From Lysinibacillus macroides (GTDB taxonomy: Bacteria; Bacillota; Bacilli; Bacillales_A; Planococcaceae): a stretch of DNA of 64,000 bases. The notes under the pieces are model-generated. The model did not search any database. It was not told where the DNA came from and worked only from the letters and a program-made list of their open reading frames with translations. The translations under genes were made by a program, and so were the position numbers. Shown piece after piece: positions 1 through 7,506 of this stretch; within the stretch, counting starts at the first letter, position 1, and each line of letters starts with the position of its first letter. Where the stretch lies: the NCBI RefSeq assembly GCF_001281525.1, contig NZ_LGCI01000005.1:186001-250000 (forward strand), given 5' to 3'.

Positions 1-665
1 GGCGTAATGAGGAACGTTTAGCTGAAGCGAAACAATTTATTGCAGAGGCTGGGGCTTCAATTGAAACCTTTCAAATGGATGTGCGTGTGCCAGAACATAC
101 AGAGGCGATGCTGGCCTTTGCTGTTGAAAAATTTGGACAGGTGGATGGACTTGTCAATAATGCTGCTGGTAATTTTATCGTACGCGCAGAGGAGCTATCA
201 CCAAATGGCTGGAAGGCTGTAGTGGATATTGTGTTAAATGGTACATTTTTCTGTTCTTCTACAGTTGGTAGGTATTGGATTGAGCATAAAATCAAAGGAT
301 CTATTTTGAATATGGTTGCCACTTATGCTTGGAATGCAGGTGCAGGTGTTATTCATTCGGCTGCGGCTAAAGCTGGAGTATTATCATTAACAAGAACATT
401 GGCTGTAGAGTGGGGGAAACAGTATGGTATTCGTGTTAATGCCATTGCGCCAGGTCCCATTGAGCGTACAGGTGGAGCAGATAAGCTGTGGGAGTCAGAG
501 GCGGCTGCCACTCGTACATTAGAATCAGTGCCTTTAGGTCGTATTGGTACACCAGAGGAGATAGCAGATTTAGCAACATTTATTATGTCGAATAAAGCAA
601 GCTATATGAACGGAGAATGTGTCACATTAGACGGTGGTCAGTGGCTGAATCAGTATCCATTCTAA
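1..665 (+). CDS. fadH: 2,4-dienoyl-CoA reductase-type short-chain dehydrogenase, 5' partial
   Basis: Short-chain dehydrogenase/reductase that probably removes double bonds of unsaturated fatty acyl-CoAs with NADPH during beta-oxidation. The reading frame is open from base 3, so the start and the N-terminal nucleotide-binding glycines lie outside the window. Visible parts are the NNAAGNF motif that follows strand 4, a conserved asparagine in DIVLNGTFF, the AGVIHSAAAKAGVLSLTRTLAVEW segment, where SDRs place the active-site residues (here HSAAAKAG instead of the classical YxxxK), and the PGPIERTGG and LDGGQWL blocks. The missing YxxxK tyrosine fits the dienoyl-CoA reductase branch, where that residue is often replaced. 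The closest match from memory is B. subtilis YkuF/FadH, and the neighbours (ykuL, ccpC) agree. Function by family, not tested. Confidence 0.85.
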   Translation, partial: RNEERLAEAKQFIAEAGASIETFQMDVRVPEHTEAMLAFAVEKFGQVDGLVNNAAGNFIVRAEELSPNGWKAVVDIVLNGTFFCSSTVGRYWIEHKIKGSILNMVATYAWNAGAGVIHSAAAKAGVLSLTRTLAVEWGKQYGIRVNAIAPGPIERTGGADKLWESEAAATRTLESVPLGRIGTPEEIADLATFIMSNKASYMNGECVTLDGGQWLNQYPF

Positions 666-728
666 AAATAGTTGCATAATGCAGAGCTGGGTTGACGCAT
701 ACTAAGGGAAAAGAAAGGAGTTTCGCCT

Positions 729-968
729 ATGGATATGTGGTTAATACCAGCTCTTATTGCGGGTATCATTATTACTGTCATTTCGTTTGTTTCCACGTTG
801 AAAATTGCAAAAATGACGTCTAAACGGAAATCAGAAAATGATACACCCATTTCAGAAACAGTTGAAGAATATGCAACAATGTTAAACCCAATTGTATGGG
901 TATATGCAATTTTTTTACTTTTTTTAGGGATTATGATTTTTTATTATTGGAGTAAGGCTGGTTATTAG
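729..968 (+). CDS. Small two-span membrane protein, unknown function
   Basis: A 79-residue protein with two hydrophobic segments, about residues 3-25 (IPALIAGIIITVISFVSTL) and 52-74 (NPIVWVYAIFLLFLGIMIFYY), joined by a polar loop rich in Lys, Ser and Glu. An AAAGGAG site lies 10 bases before the ATG. It follows the fadH-like gene by 63 bases on the same strand with no clear terminator between them, so it may be cotranscribed. I do not recognise a family. It could be a small membrane adaptor, but nothing in the sequence shows a role. Confidence 0.65.
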   Translation: MDMWLIPALIAGIIITVISFVSTLKIAKMTSKRKSENDTPISETVEEYATMLNPIVWVYAIFLLFLGIMIFYYWSKAGY

Positions 969-981
969 ATAGTGATAAACA

Positions 982-1038
982 ATCCTCATTTCAGTGGTGA
1001 AATCATTATGAAGTAATGGTACAGCACTGAATGAGGAT
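982..1038 (+). other. Long inverted repeat after the small membrane protein gene
   Basis: The arms ATCCTCATTTCAGTG (982-996) and CACTGAATGAGGAT (1025-1038) are complementary apart from one bulged T, and an inner ATTA/TAAT pair extends the stem. There is no immediate T-run on the plus strand, so it is a hairpin of uncertain function, possibly a weak terminator for the upstream pair of genes. Confidence 0.4.
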
Positions 1039-1186
1039 ATATGTAGTTTTTGTTTAAGCCGTTAAAATAATTCGTTATTCTCGAAAACTCTTCTCGTCCT
1101 GACCATGGTCATAAATAGAAAAATTATGATATGATGAAGGAGAAGGACTGTTCTGCATAGTGAGGACAGAAAAGGAGAAGAAGTTC

Positions 1187-1627
1187 ATGATTTCAACTAA
1201 CAGCAAAGACTTATTAGCAATGCCAATTAGTGATTTTATCATTTCCTCTGAAAAAGTTGCACATGTACAAAGCGGAAATAGTGCTGAACATGCACTCCTT
1301 GTACTAACGCGTACAGGGTATTCGTCCATACCTGTCTTAGATTTGAAATATCGACTTCAAGGCTTACTTAGCATAAAAATGATAACAGAATCAATTCTTG
1401 GCCTCGAACATATTGAATATGAGAAGTTACCTGATATTAAAGTTGACACTATTATGGAAAAAGAAATCGCTGTCATAAAGTTAACGGACACATTTCAGCG
1501 TGCTTTAGATTTAGTCATTAACCACGCTTTTTTATGTGTAGTGGATGAGGATGGAACATTTGCAGGCATATTAACAAGACGTGTTATTTTAAAGCAGTTG
1601 AAAAAACATATTTATCAAAAAGAGTAA
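1187..1627 (+). CDS. cbpB: CBS-domain c-di-AMP-binding protein DarB/CbpB
   Basis: A 146-residue protein made of two CBS domains, about residues 15-70 (AEHALLVLTRTGYSSIPVLD) and 85-140 (IMEKEIAVIKLTDTFQRALDLVINH...CVVDEDGTFAGILTRR). It matches B. subtilis YkuL (147 residues), a soluble protein that binds cyclic di-AMP and, when ligand-free, is known to act on the (p)ppGpp synthetase Rel and on pyruvate carboxylase. The frame is open further upstream to a GTG at 1160, but the ATG at 1187 has AAAGGAGAAG (1171-1180) at good spacing and gives the family length, so I choose it. It lies directly before ccpC, as in B. subtilis. Identification is firm at family level; the ligand is known from the family only. 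Confidence 0.88.
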   Translation: MISTNSKDLLAMPISDFIISSEKVAHVQSGNSAEHALLVLTRTGYSSIPVLDLKYRLQGLLSIKMITESILGLEHIEYEKLPDIKVDTIMEKEIAVIKLTDTFQRALDLVINHAFLCVVDEDGTFAGILTRRVILKQLKKHIYQKE

Positions 1628-1633
1628 TAGTTT

Positions 1634-1669
1634 AAGAGGGAGCTCAGTGATGGATCACGAGGCCCTCTT
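1634..1669 (+). terminator. Hairpin between cbpB and ccpC
   Basis: AAGAGGG (1634-1640) pairs with CCCTCTT (1663-1669), with a 22-base loop and a short T tract. It lies just after the cbpB stop and ends about 10 bases before the ccpC ribosome site, so it could be a weak terminator or an attenuator ahead of ccpC. Confidence 0.45.
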
Positions 1670-1695
1670 TGCTTGTAGTGGAGGTTTACAGATTG

Positions 1696-2583
1696 ATGGC
1701 AACAGAGGCAGAGATTTTGAAAATTCTTGCTGAGGAACGTAATATGCGAAAAGCAGCAGAACGTCTATTTTTATCCCAACCAGCTCTTTCACAGCGATTA
1801 CAAACAATTGAAAAAGACTGGGGTACACAGCTCTTTATTCGCTCACAAAAGGGTTTAACTGCGACACCTGCTGGCGAACAGGTGATTGCGTATGCAAAGG
1901 AAATGCTAGCAAAAAAAGAGGAAATTTACGAAACGATTCAATCTTTAACAACAAAGGTTAATGGAACGTTGAAAATTGCCTGTGCATCCATTGTCGGGCA
2001 GAACTGGCTACCTAAAATATTAAAGGATTTTGTTGCTAAATATCCTGATGCCAAAATATCGTTGATGACTGGCTGGAGCTCTGAGATTATTAAGTCGCTC
2101 TATGATGGTGAGGCACATGTTGGCATTGTACGTGGACAGGTGGACTGGAAGGGAGAAAAGATACACCTTTTTAGAGATACGCTTTATTTGGTAGATAAAG
2201 AATTGAATACAATTGAAGATGTACTAACGACAGAGCGTCCTTTTATTCAATACAAAAGCGATTCGAATTATTACCAGGAAATTCAGCAATGGTGGCAGCA
2301 GCATTTTGCCTCGAATCCAAGAAAACAAATATTAGTCGATCAAATTGAAATTTGTAAACAAATGGCCTTAAACGGTACTGGCTATGCCATATTACCTTCC
2401 ATTACATTAAACGACCATGATGGTATTCATAAAATTCCATTAACCAATGATGAAAAAGAATTTGGCATTACTCGTGATACTTGGCTAATTGGTTATGAAT
2501 CTTCGTTTGAGTTAAGGCAGGTTGAAGCTTTTGTGGAAGTGGTGCAAGACCATGCTCGCTGTTTATTTGACTATACAAAGTAA
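1696..2583 (+). CDS. ccpC: LysR-type catabolite regulator CcpC
   Basis: LysR-family DNA-binding regulator. In B. subtilis CcpC represses the tricarboxylic-acid genes citB and citZ and responds to citrate. Residues 1-60 form the winged helix-turn-helix (AEERNMRKAAERLFLSQPALSQRLQTIEKDWG), nearly identical in pattern to B. subtilis CcpC; residues 90-290 form the periplasmic-binding-protein-like effector domain (LKIACASIVGQNWLPKIL). The frame extends upstream, but TGGAGG at 1679-1684 fits the ATG at 1696 or the TTG just before it (1693); I use the ATG. The gene ends in a strong terminator, so cbpB-ccpC form the end of the transcription unit. The effector is inferred from the family. Confidence 0.9.
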   Translation: MATEAEILKILAEERNMRKAAERLFLSQPALSQRLQTIEKDWGTQLFIRSQKGLTATPAGEQVIAYAKEMLAKKEEIYETIQSLTTKVNGTLKIACASIVGQNWLPKILKDFVAKYPDAKISLMTGWSSEIIKSLYDGEAHVGIVRGQVDWKGEKIHLFRDTLYLVDKELNTIEDVLTTERPFIQYKSDSNYYQEIQQWWQQHFASNPRKQILVDQIEICKQMALNGTGYAILPSITLNDHDGIHKIPLTNDEKEFGITRDTWLIGYESSFELRQVEAFVEVVQDHARCLFDYTK

Positions 2584-2616
2584 GGCAGTTCCAAGATATT
2601 TTGGAATTGCCTTTTT
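2583..2616 (+). terminator. Intrinsic terminator of ccpC
   Basis: AAGGCAGTTCCAA and TTGGAATTGCCTT form an 11-12 bp stem (one G-T pair) with a short loop, followed by a T-run. It begins at the ccpC stop codon. Confidence 0.9.
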
Positions 2617-2754
2617 ACTTGTGTAAATTTTAGTGCCCCGATGCATTATGTAATAGCTAGTTAGTGATATGGTGATTGTTATTATAATGGTGTGTTTGAG
2701 CGAAAAGAGTGCGTGGTTGATTTGGAAGAAGCTAAAAAACGAGGAAAGGAGTAG

Positions 2755-2904
2755 ATGAAGAAAGTATATGGCTTATTAGAAAAATGTAAGGTCATTTCAC
2801 AGGGATTGGCGAGCATTTTGAAGAAATCATGGCAACTAAGAAATGAGAGAAAGATAGTATGTGTATGCGCTACAATCCATAGATTATTATTTGTTCATGC
2901 ATAG
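2755..2904 (+). CDS. Possible 49-codon small protein, doubtful
   Basis: ATG at 2755 opens a 49-codon frame (MKKVYGLLEKCKVISQGLAS...) ending at TAG 2902-2904. GGAAAGGAG stands before it, but only 3 bases separate the SD core from the ATG, which is tight. The product is basic, with no clear signal peptide or known domain. A T-tailed hairpin about 200 bases downstream (3101-3145) shows that something in 2617-3100 is probably transcribed. Apart from this frame I see no gene in 2617-3255; the segment may be a decayed gene or an RNA gene. Confidence 0.25.
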   Translation: MKKVYGLLEKCKVISQGLASILKKSWQLRNERKIVCVCATIHRLLFVHA

Positions 2905-3100
2905 GATGATAAAAATATTGACTATTATTAGGCATATTTGCTAGTAGCAAACCTGTGCTACAAAGATTCCCTCTGTTGATTGGAGTAGAAGGTAGTAACT
3001 CTGATTGAAGCCATACTTGCGGAAGGTGTTCAACTGTAATGAAAATCTAGTTTGTTATGAGGAAGCAAGGAAATCGATACATCAAAATGCTCATCAAAAG

Positions 3101-3145
3101 AAGGCTTGAATTAGGAAGAAAACTCCTTTCAAGCCTTTTGTTTTT
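3101..3145 (+). terminator. Intrinsic terminator without an obvious gene
   Basis: AAGGCTTGAA (3101-3110) and TTCAAGCCTT (3128-3137) are a perfect 10-bp stem; the loop holds an inner AGGA/TCCT pair; TTTTGTTTTT follows. It closes an unassigned transcription unit upstream. Confidence 0.75.
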
Positions 3146-3255
3146 AAGCGAGAATTATTCCTTATATTACTCTATTTCGCTGTACTGCTGGCTTGTTCTA
3201 GACTATCACTTAATTCTTAAGAGTTTATGAATATTCATGAAGATAACATAAGAAA

Positions 3256-3285
3256 TGGAACAAAATGCACTAGAAAGCGTATAAT
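3256..3285 (+). promoter_or_regulatory. ECF-sigma-like promoter of the MoxR/VWA operon
   Basis: TGGAAC (3256-3261), 16 bases, then CGTATA (3278-3283). This fits the B. subtilis SigW/ECF pattern TGAAAC-N16-CGTA with one mismatch in the -35. The same bases also contain TATAAT (3280-3285), but with a poor vegetative -35. The distance to the TTG start at 3324 leaves a leader of about 35 bases. Confidence 0.55.
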
Positions 3286-3323
3286 TATGTAACCATGTAT
3301 TTACATAACAAGGAGTTGAGCAT

Positions 3324-5720
3324 TTGAAAAAGTTAAAAATAACGGCACTAGCTTTATTGGCCATGATAACGATTAGCTTAATAATGCCTTTAACACAGGT
3401 AAAGGCGGCTGCGACACTAGAGGTCAAAGCGACAGCAGGTATGTCAGGAAAAGCTAAAGCTCAATCAGCAGTGCCACTACAAGTGACCATAAAAAATAAT
3501 GGTGAAGATTTCTCAGGGGATATGGCAATTAATACTGCCGGTTCTTATGAGATTGCATCAGCACGTGTTGTGCCAATTGATCTAGCAGCAGGTGAAGAAA
3601 AGACCTTTACATTTTATTTAGATGGCTCTAACTATACTTACATGGAAGGTGATTTATTTGCCTTTTATCGTGGTGGCATTGAACAGGGTAAAAAGGTGGC
3701 CTATAAAGGTACTAAACAACTGCAGGCAAATTTTTTAGACCCTGCATCAACATTTATTTATACATTAACAGATAAAAGTGATCGTCTAGCAGCCTATTTA
3801 CGTTTAGCATCACTGGTTCCCCAAAATAATTTGGAAGTTTTTCATCTCAATCAATTAAAAGATTATACACTTCCAGAGAATGTCCAAGAACTAGCGATGG
3901 CAGATATTATGGTGATTGATGAGGTAGCGATCGCTGATTTAACACCAAAGCAGCAGGAGGCTTTACTAGGCTGGGTACAGGAAGGTGGTACTTTACTGCT
4001 AGGTGCAGCCGATCAAGTGGAGGCAACCGCAGGCATTTTTCAAGAATATTTACCGCTCTCCTTATCCCAAGAGATGATGTCAATTTCTGCTGAAACCTTA
4101 ACAAAATTAACGGGCGGCGGTATTTTTACACAGCCGATTTCCATGTATGCGGCGACTAATAATGAAGGAAGCTTATCAGTTTTAACAGACAACGAGACAA
4201 TTTTAGCTTCGAAGAAGAAAGTTGGCAGTGGAGAAATTATTCAAACAGCTTTCTCTTTAGGTGATCAACCACTCGCTTCCATGGATGGCTATGCTGCATT
4301 GATCGCAAAAGTAGTGAATCTCCAAAGCATTGCACAGCAAGGTATGATGAAACAGGGACAATCTCCGCTTGAGCGAATGTCGTATGAACTTCGCGATGTG
4401 AATGAATTATTTCCATCGTTTGAAGTATCCGTTAGTTATATGCTGATCGTTGTTATTCTTTATATTTTAATCATTGGGCCAATTCTTTATATTGTGCTGA
4501 AAAAAATGGACAAGCGTGAACATGCATGGTGGATTATTCCTGTGCTGTCCATAGTGATGTCGATTGCCCTCTTTATTATTGGTGCCAAAGATCGTATTGT
4601 ACAGCCACAGGTTCAACAATCTGCCTTTTATAAGGTTAATGAGGATAGCAGTGTAAATGGCTATTATATAGAATCCATCTTAACGAATCGTAGCGGTGAT
4701 TTTGTTGTGAATGCAGATCAACAGACAACAGCGATAGCAACAAGAAGTTCCATTGACCTTACAGGTGGTAATATGGGCAATTTACATGAATCGTCCTATA
4801 TTAAAGAAAATGCGAATGGTTCAACCCTAACATTGCGTGATTTAAGTTATTGGTCTGTCCAATCGTTTGGCGGAAAAACCGCTGCACAAAATATTGGCAA
4901 GATGGATATTGATATTACTTTAAAAAATGAAAAGCTAACAGGAACGATTAAAAATAATTTCCCATTTGCTTTAAAGGACGCTACATTAATCTCTGGTACA
5001 AAAGAGGTCAAACTGGGCGATATTGAACCAAATGGCACATTACAGGTAAACAAGGAATTTAAAACAACCATTCTGCAAAATCCATCTAGCTATAATAATT
5101 ACAACTATAGTTATCCAACCAAGACAGAAGATGTGGAACCACTGCGTATTGAACGAATGAAAAACTTAGCGTTACCGCTTGTAGAAAATGATAGACAGCC
5201 TGTTATTATAGCGTGGGCTGATCAGGTGATTGCTGGAGTTGAACTTGAAACAAGTGCGAGTATGTCCCCTATCACAGTGTTCATACAACCATTTAATGGA
5301 AATGTTGAGCTAGCAGGTCCATTTACAATGAAGCTTAATCATTTTACGTATACAGTAAATTCGCTAACAACAAATGGATATGCTGATAAAATGGAAGGGG
5401 AATTAAATAATTGGTATTTATCAGAGGGCTTGCATGAGGTAACGATTATGATGCCAGATCAGTTTATGAATGATGTGCAATCACTGGATGAGCTGACAAT
5501 TTCAAATAAAGATGTTCAGCGTATGCAACTGTCACTTTGGAATAATGAAACCGATACTTATGAACCATTGGTCGACACAAAGCAAGTACTGACAGAGCAA
5601 ATTTCGAAGTATTTTAATGCAGAGGGTGAGCTACGACTTGAAATCCAATATGGACCAAATCCATCAGGAGAGCAGACAAAATTACCAGGAATAGAGCTGA
5701 AGGGAGTGGCAAAAGAATGA
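3324..5720 (+). CDS. Exported membrane protein with GATase-like segment, first gene of MoxR/VWA operon
   Basis: A 798-residue protein that starts with TTG behind AAGGAG. Residues 1-29 are a signal peptide (LALLAMITISLIMPLTQVKAAA), then come beta-rich extracytoplasmic domains. A segment near residues 185-240 (ADIMVIDEVAIADLTPKQQEALLGWVQEGGTLLLGA) resembles the glutamine-amidotransferase-like fold found in proteins of such operons. Two membrane spans lie near residues 370-393 (SYMLIVVILYILIIGPILYIV) and 404-422 (WWIIPVLSIVMSIALFIIGA), followed by a second outer region. The stop overlaps the ATG of the ABC ATPase by 4 bases. It probably works with the ABC exporter, perhaps as its outside partner, as in gliding-type ABC/auxiliary systems. 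The function is unknown; this is an inference from context. Confidence 0.7.
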   Translation: MKKLKITALALLAMITISLIMPLTQVKAAATLEVKATAGMSGKAKAQSAVPLQVTIKNNGEDFSGDMAINTAGSYEIASARVVPIDLAAGEEKTFTFYLDGSNYTYMEGDLFAFYRGGIEQGKKVAYKGTKQLQANFLDPASTFIYTLTDKSDRLAAYLRLASLVPQNNLEVFHLNQLKDYTLPENVQELAMADIMVIDEVAIADLTPKQQEALLGWVQEGGTLLLGAADQVEATAGIFQEYLPLSLSQEMMSISAETLTKLTGGGIFTQPISMYAATNNEGSLSVLTDNETILASKKKVGSGEIIQTAFSLGDQPLASMDGYAALIAKVVNLQSIAQQGMMKQGQSPLERMSYELRDVNELFPSFEVSVSYMLIVVILYILIIGPILYIVLKKMDKREHAWWIIPVLSIVMSIALFIIGAKDRIVQPQVQQSAFYKVNEDSSVNGYYIESILTNRSGDFVVNADQQTTAIATRSSIDLTGGNMGNLHESSYIKENANGSTLTLRDLSYWSVQSFGGKTAAQNIGKMDIDITLKNEKLTGTIKNNFPFALKDATLISGTKEVKLGDIEPNGTLQVNKEFKTTILQNPSSYNNYNYSYPTKTEDVEPLRIERMKNLALPLVENDRQPVIIAWADQVIAGVELETSASMSPITVFIQPFNGNVELAGPFTMKLNHFTYTVNSLTTNGYADKMEGELNNWYLSEGLHEVTIMMPDQFMNDVQSLDELTISNKDVQRMQLSLWNNETDTYEPLVDTKQVLTEQISKYFNAEGELRLEIQYGPNPSGEQTKLPGIELKGVAKE

Positions 5721-6652
5721 TTGAAATTCGTGATTTAACGAAACGATACGGCTCCTTTACAGCACTGGATCACCTTAATCTATCCTTGAATGAGGGGGTT
5801 GTATTTGGTTTTGTAGGGGCTAACGGAGCAGGGAAATCCACAACCTTTTCAATTTTAGCGACATTGCTATCACCCACGTCTGGCGATGCACTTATCAATG
5901 GGAAAAGTGTAGTGAAGGAGCCAAAGGAAGTGCGCAAGCAAATTGGCTATATGCCTGATTTCTTTGGTGTATATGATCAGTTAAAGGTTGAGGAGTATTT
6001 AGATTTTTATGGTGCGAGCTACAGTATTCCTTTAGCTGAACGTCAAATATTGATTCCTCAGCTATTAGAGCTAGTGAATTTAACCAATAAACGCTATGAA
6101 TATGTAGATTTATTATCCCGTGGGATGAAACAGCGATTATGTTTAGCACGAGCGCTTATCCATGATCCAAAGGTATTGATTTTGGATGAGCCAGCATCAG
6201 GGTTGGATCCACGCGCTCGTGTGGAAATGCGAGATATTTTACGCAATTTAAAAACTATGGGAAAAACGATTCTTATTTCATCCCATATTTTACCTGAGCT
6301 TGCAGAGATGTGTGATGAGATTGGTGTCATAGATAATGGGAAATTAATTGCACATGGCAATGTAGCAGCTATTCAGGCCCAGCTTCAGGGAGAAAAGCGT
6401 ATTGTGATAAAAGTAACAGATGGTCTTGCAGATGTACGTGCATTCTTAGAGGAAGATCCAGCGATTTCGTCTATTGATATCATCGATAACCGTTTAGAAA
6501 TCGCCTTTAACTATCGTGGCACAGATGTGGAGCAGGTAGCCTTACTGAAAAGAGCCATACTAGCTGATTTACCAATTTATGCAGTAAGGGAGGAAGAGAA
6601 GGATTTAGAGGATGTCTTTATGGCGATTACGAAGGGAGCGGACAGTCAATGA
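5717..6652 (+). CDS. ABC transporter ATP-binding protein (ABC-2 exporter type)
   Basis: A 311-residue ATPase. The Walker A motif is GANGAGKST (about residues 34-42), the Q-loop region is YMPDFFGVYDQ, the signature is LSRGMKQRL, the Walker B is VLILDEPASGLDPR and the switch histidine is in ISSHILPELA. The C-terminal 70 residues form the usual accessory domain of drug/lantibiotic-type exporters. It overlaps the gene before it and the permease after it by 4 bases each, so translation is coupled. It should energise the permease at 6649-7494. The substrate is not known. Confidence 0.88.
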   Translation: MIEIRDLTKRYGSFTALDHLNLSLNEGVVFGFVGANGAGKSTTFSILATLLSPTSGDALINGKSVVKEPKEVRKQIGYMPDFFGVYDQLKVEEYLDFYGASYSIPLAERQILIPQLLELVNLTNKRYEYVDLLSRGMKQRLCLARALIHDPKVLILDEPASGLDPRARVEMRDILRNLKTMGKTILISSHILPELAEMCDEIGVIDNGKLIAHGNVAAIQAQLQGEKRIVIKVTDGLADVRAFLEEDPAISSIDIIDNRLEIAFNYRGTDVEQVALLKRAILADLPIYAVREEEKDLEDVFMAITKGADSQ

Positions 6653-7494
6653 TGGGAAGGTTCTATAATCCAGTGCTTGTCAAAGAATTGAAGTTACGCT
6701 TCCGTTCTTTTAAAAGCTTTTCAGGGTTAATGTTTTACTTAGCCGTTATTTGTGTGTTTGTTGTAGGGTTTTTATTGCTGACAACTGGATTTACTGGCAA
6801 AGGATTTTTTAGACCAGAAATGAGCTTTATGATGTTCACGATCTTAACGATTTTACAGATGGCATTAGTACTCTTTATTACACCTAGTTTAACAGCAGGA
6901 GCAATTAGTAGTGAGCGTGAAAAGCAAACATTAAATATTTTATTAACCACAACACAAAGTTCGACACAAATTATTGTTGGAAAATTATTATCGTCTGTCG
7001 CCTTTCTAGTGCTGATGTTAATTGCAGGGTTACCGCTGTATAGCTTAGTATTTCTATTCGGCGGTGTTTCCCCTTTGCAGCTTGCATCAATTGTTTTCTT
7101 TTATTTAGTGACGGTAGTGGCGATTGGTAGTGTTGGTGTGATGTTTTCAACTATTACGAAAAAAACCATAGTTGCCATGATTGCTACATATGGCTCCATT
7201 ATTTTTTTAGGCGGTATTACAGCGTTTTTCTTCTTTTTAACAACAGCCTTTCATCAGATGGGGAATGCTGCTGGAGCAGGTAGTTCCTTTATGACCTATT
7301 TCTGGGCAGCTATTAATCCAGGTGCATTGATGTTAACATTGGTTTCCTCAGATATGGGGGATGCATTGGCCATGCTTTCAGGCGTGGAATTACCTGTATG
7401 GCTCACCTATTTAATTGTTTATATAGCGATAACTGTACTTTGTTTAACAATTGCGATTAAAAAATTACGTGCCAATATGAAAAGTAACCGATGA
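6649..7494 (+). CDS. ABC-2 type permease
   Basis: A 281-residue integral membrane protein with six hydrophobic segments, near residues 24-45, 60-82, 107-130, 147-170, 177-200 and 250-272. It carries the SSEREKQTLNILLTTTQS sequence typical of ABC-2 permeases of the NatB/gliding type. ATG overlaps the ATPase stop; TGA is followed after 12 bases by the next gene with its own GAGGAG site. It is the membrane half of the exporter encoded with the ATPase at 5717-6652. The transported molecule cannot be read from the sequence. Confidence 0.85.
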   Translation: MMGRFYNPVLVKELKLRFRSFKSFSGLMFYLAVICVFVVGFLLLTTGFTGKGFFRPEMSFMMFTILTILQMALVLFITPSLTAGAISSEREKQTLNILLTTTQSSTQIIVGKLLSSVAFLVLMLIAGLPLYSLVFLFGGVSPLQLASIVFFYLVTVVAIGSVGVMFSTITKKTIVAMIATYGSIIFLGGITAFFFFLTTAFHQMGNAAGAGSSFMTYFWAAINPGALMLTLVSSDMGDALAMLSGVELPVWLTYLIVYIAITVLCLTIAIKKLRANMKSNR

Positions 7495-7506
7495 GGAGGA
7501 ATTACA

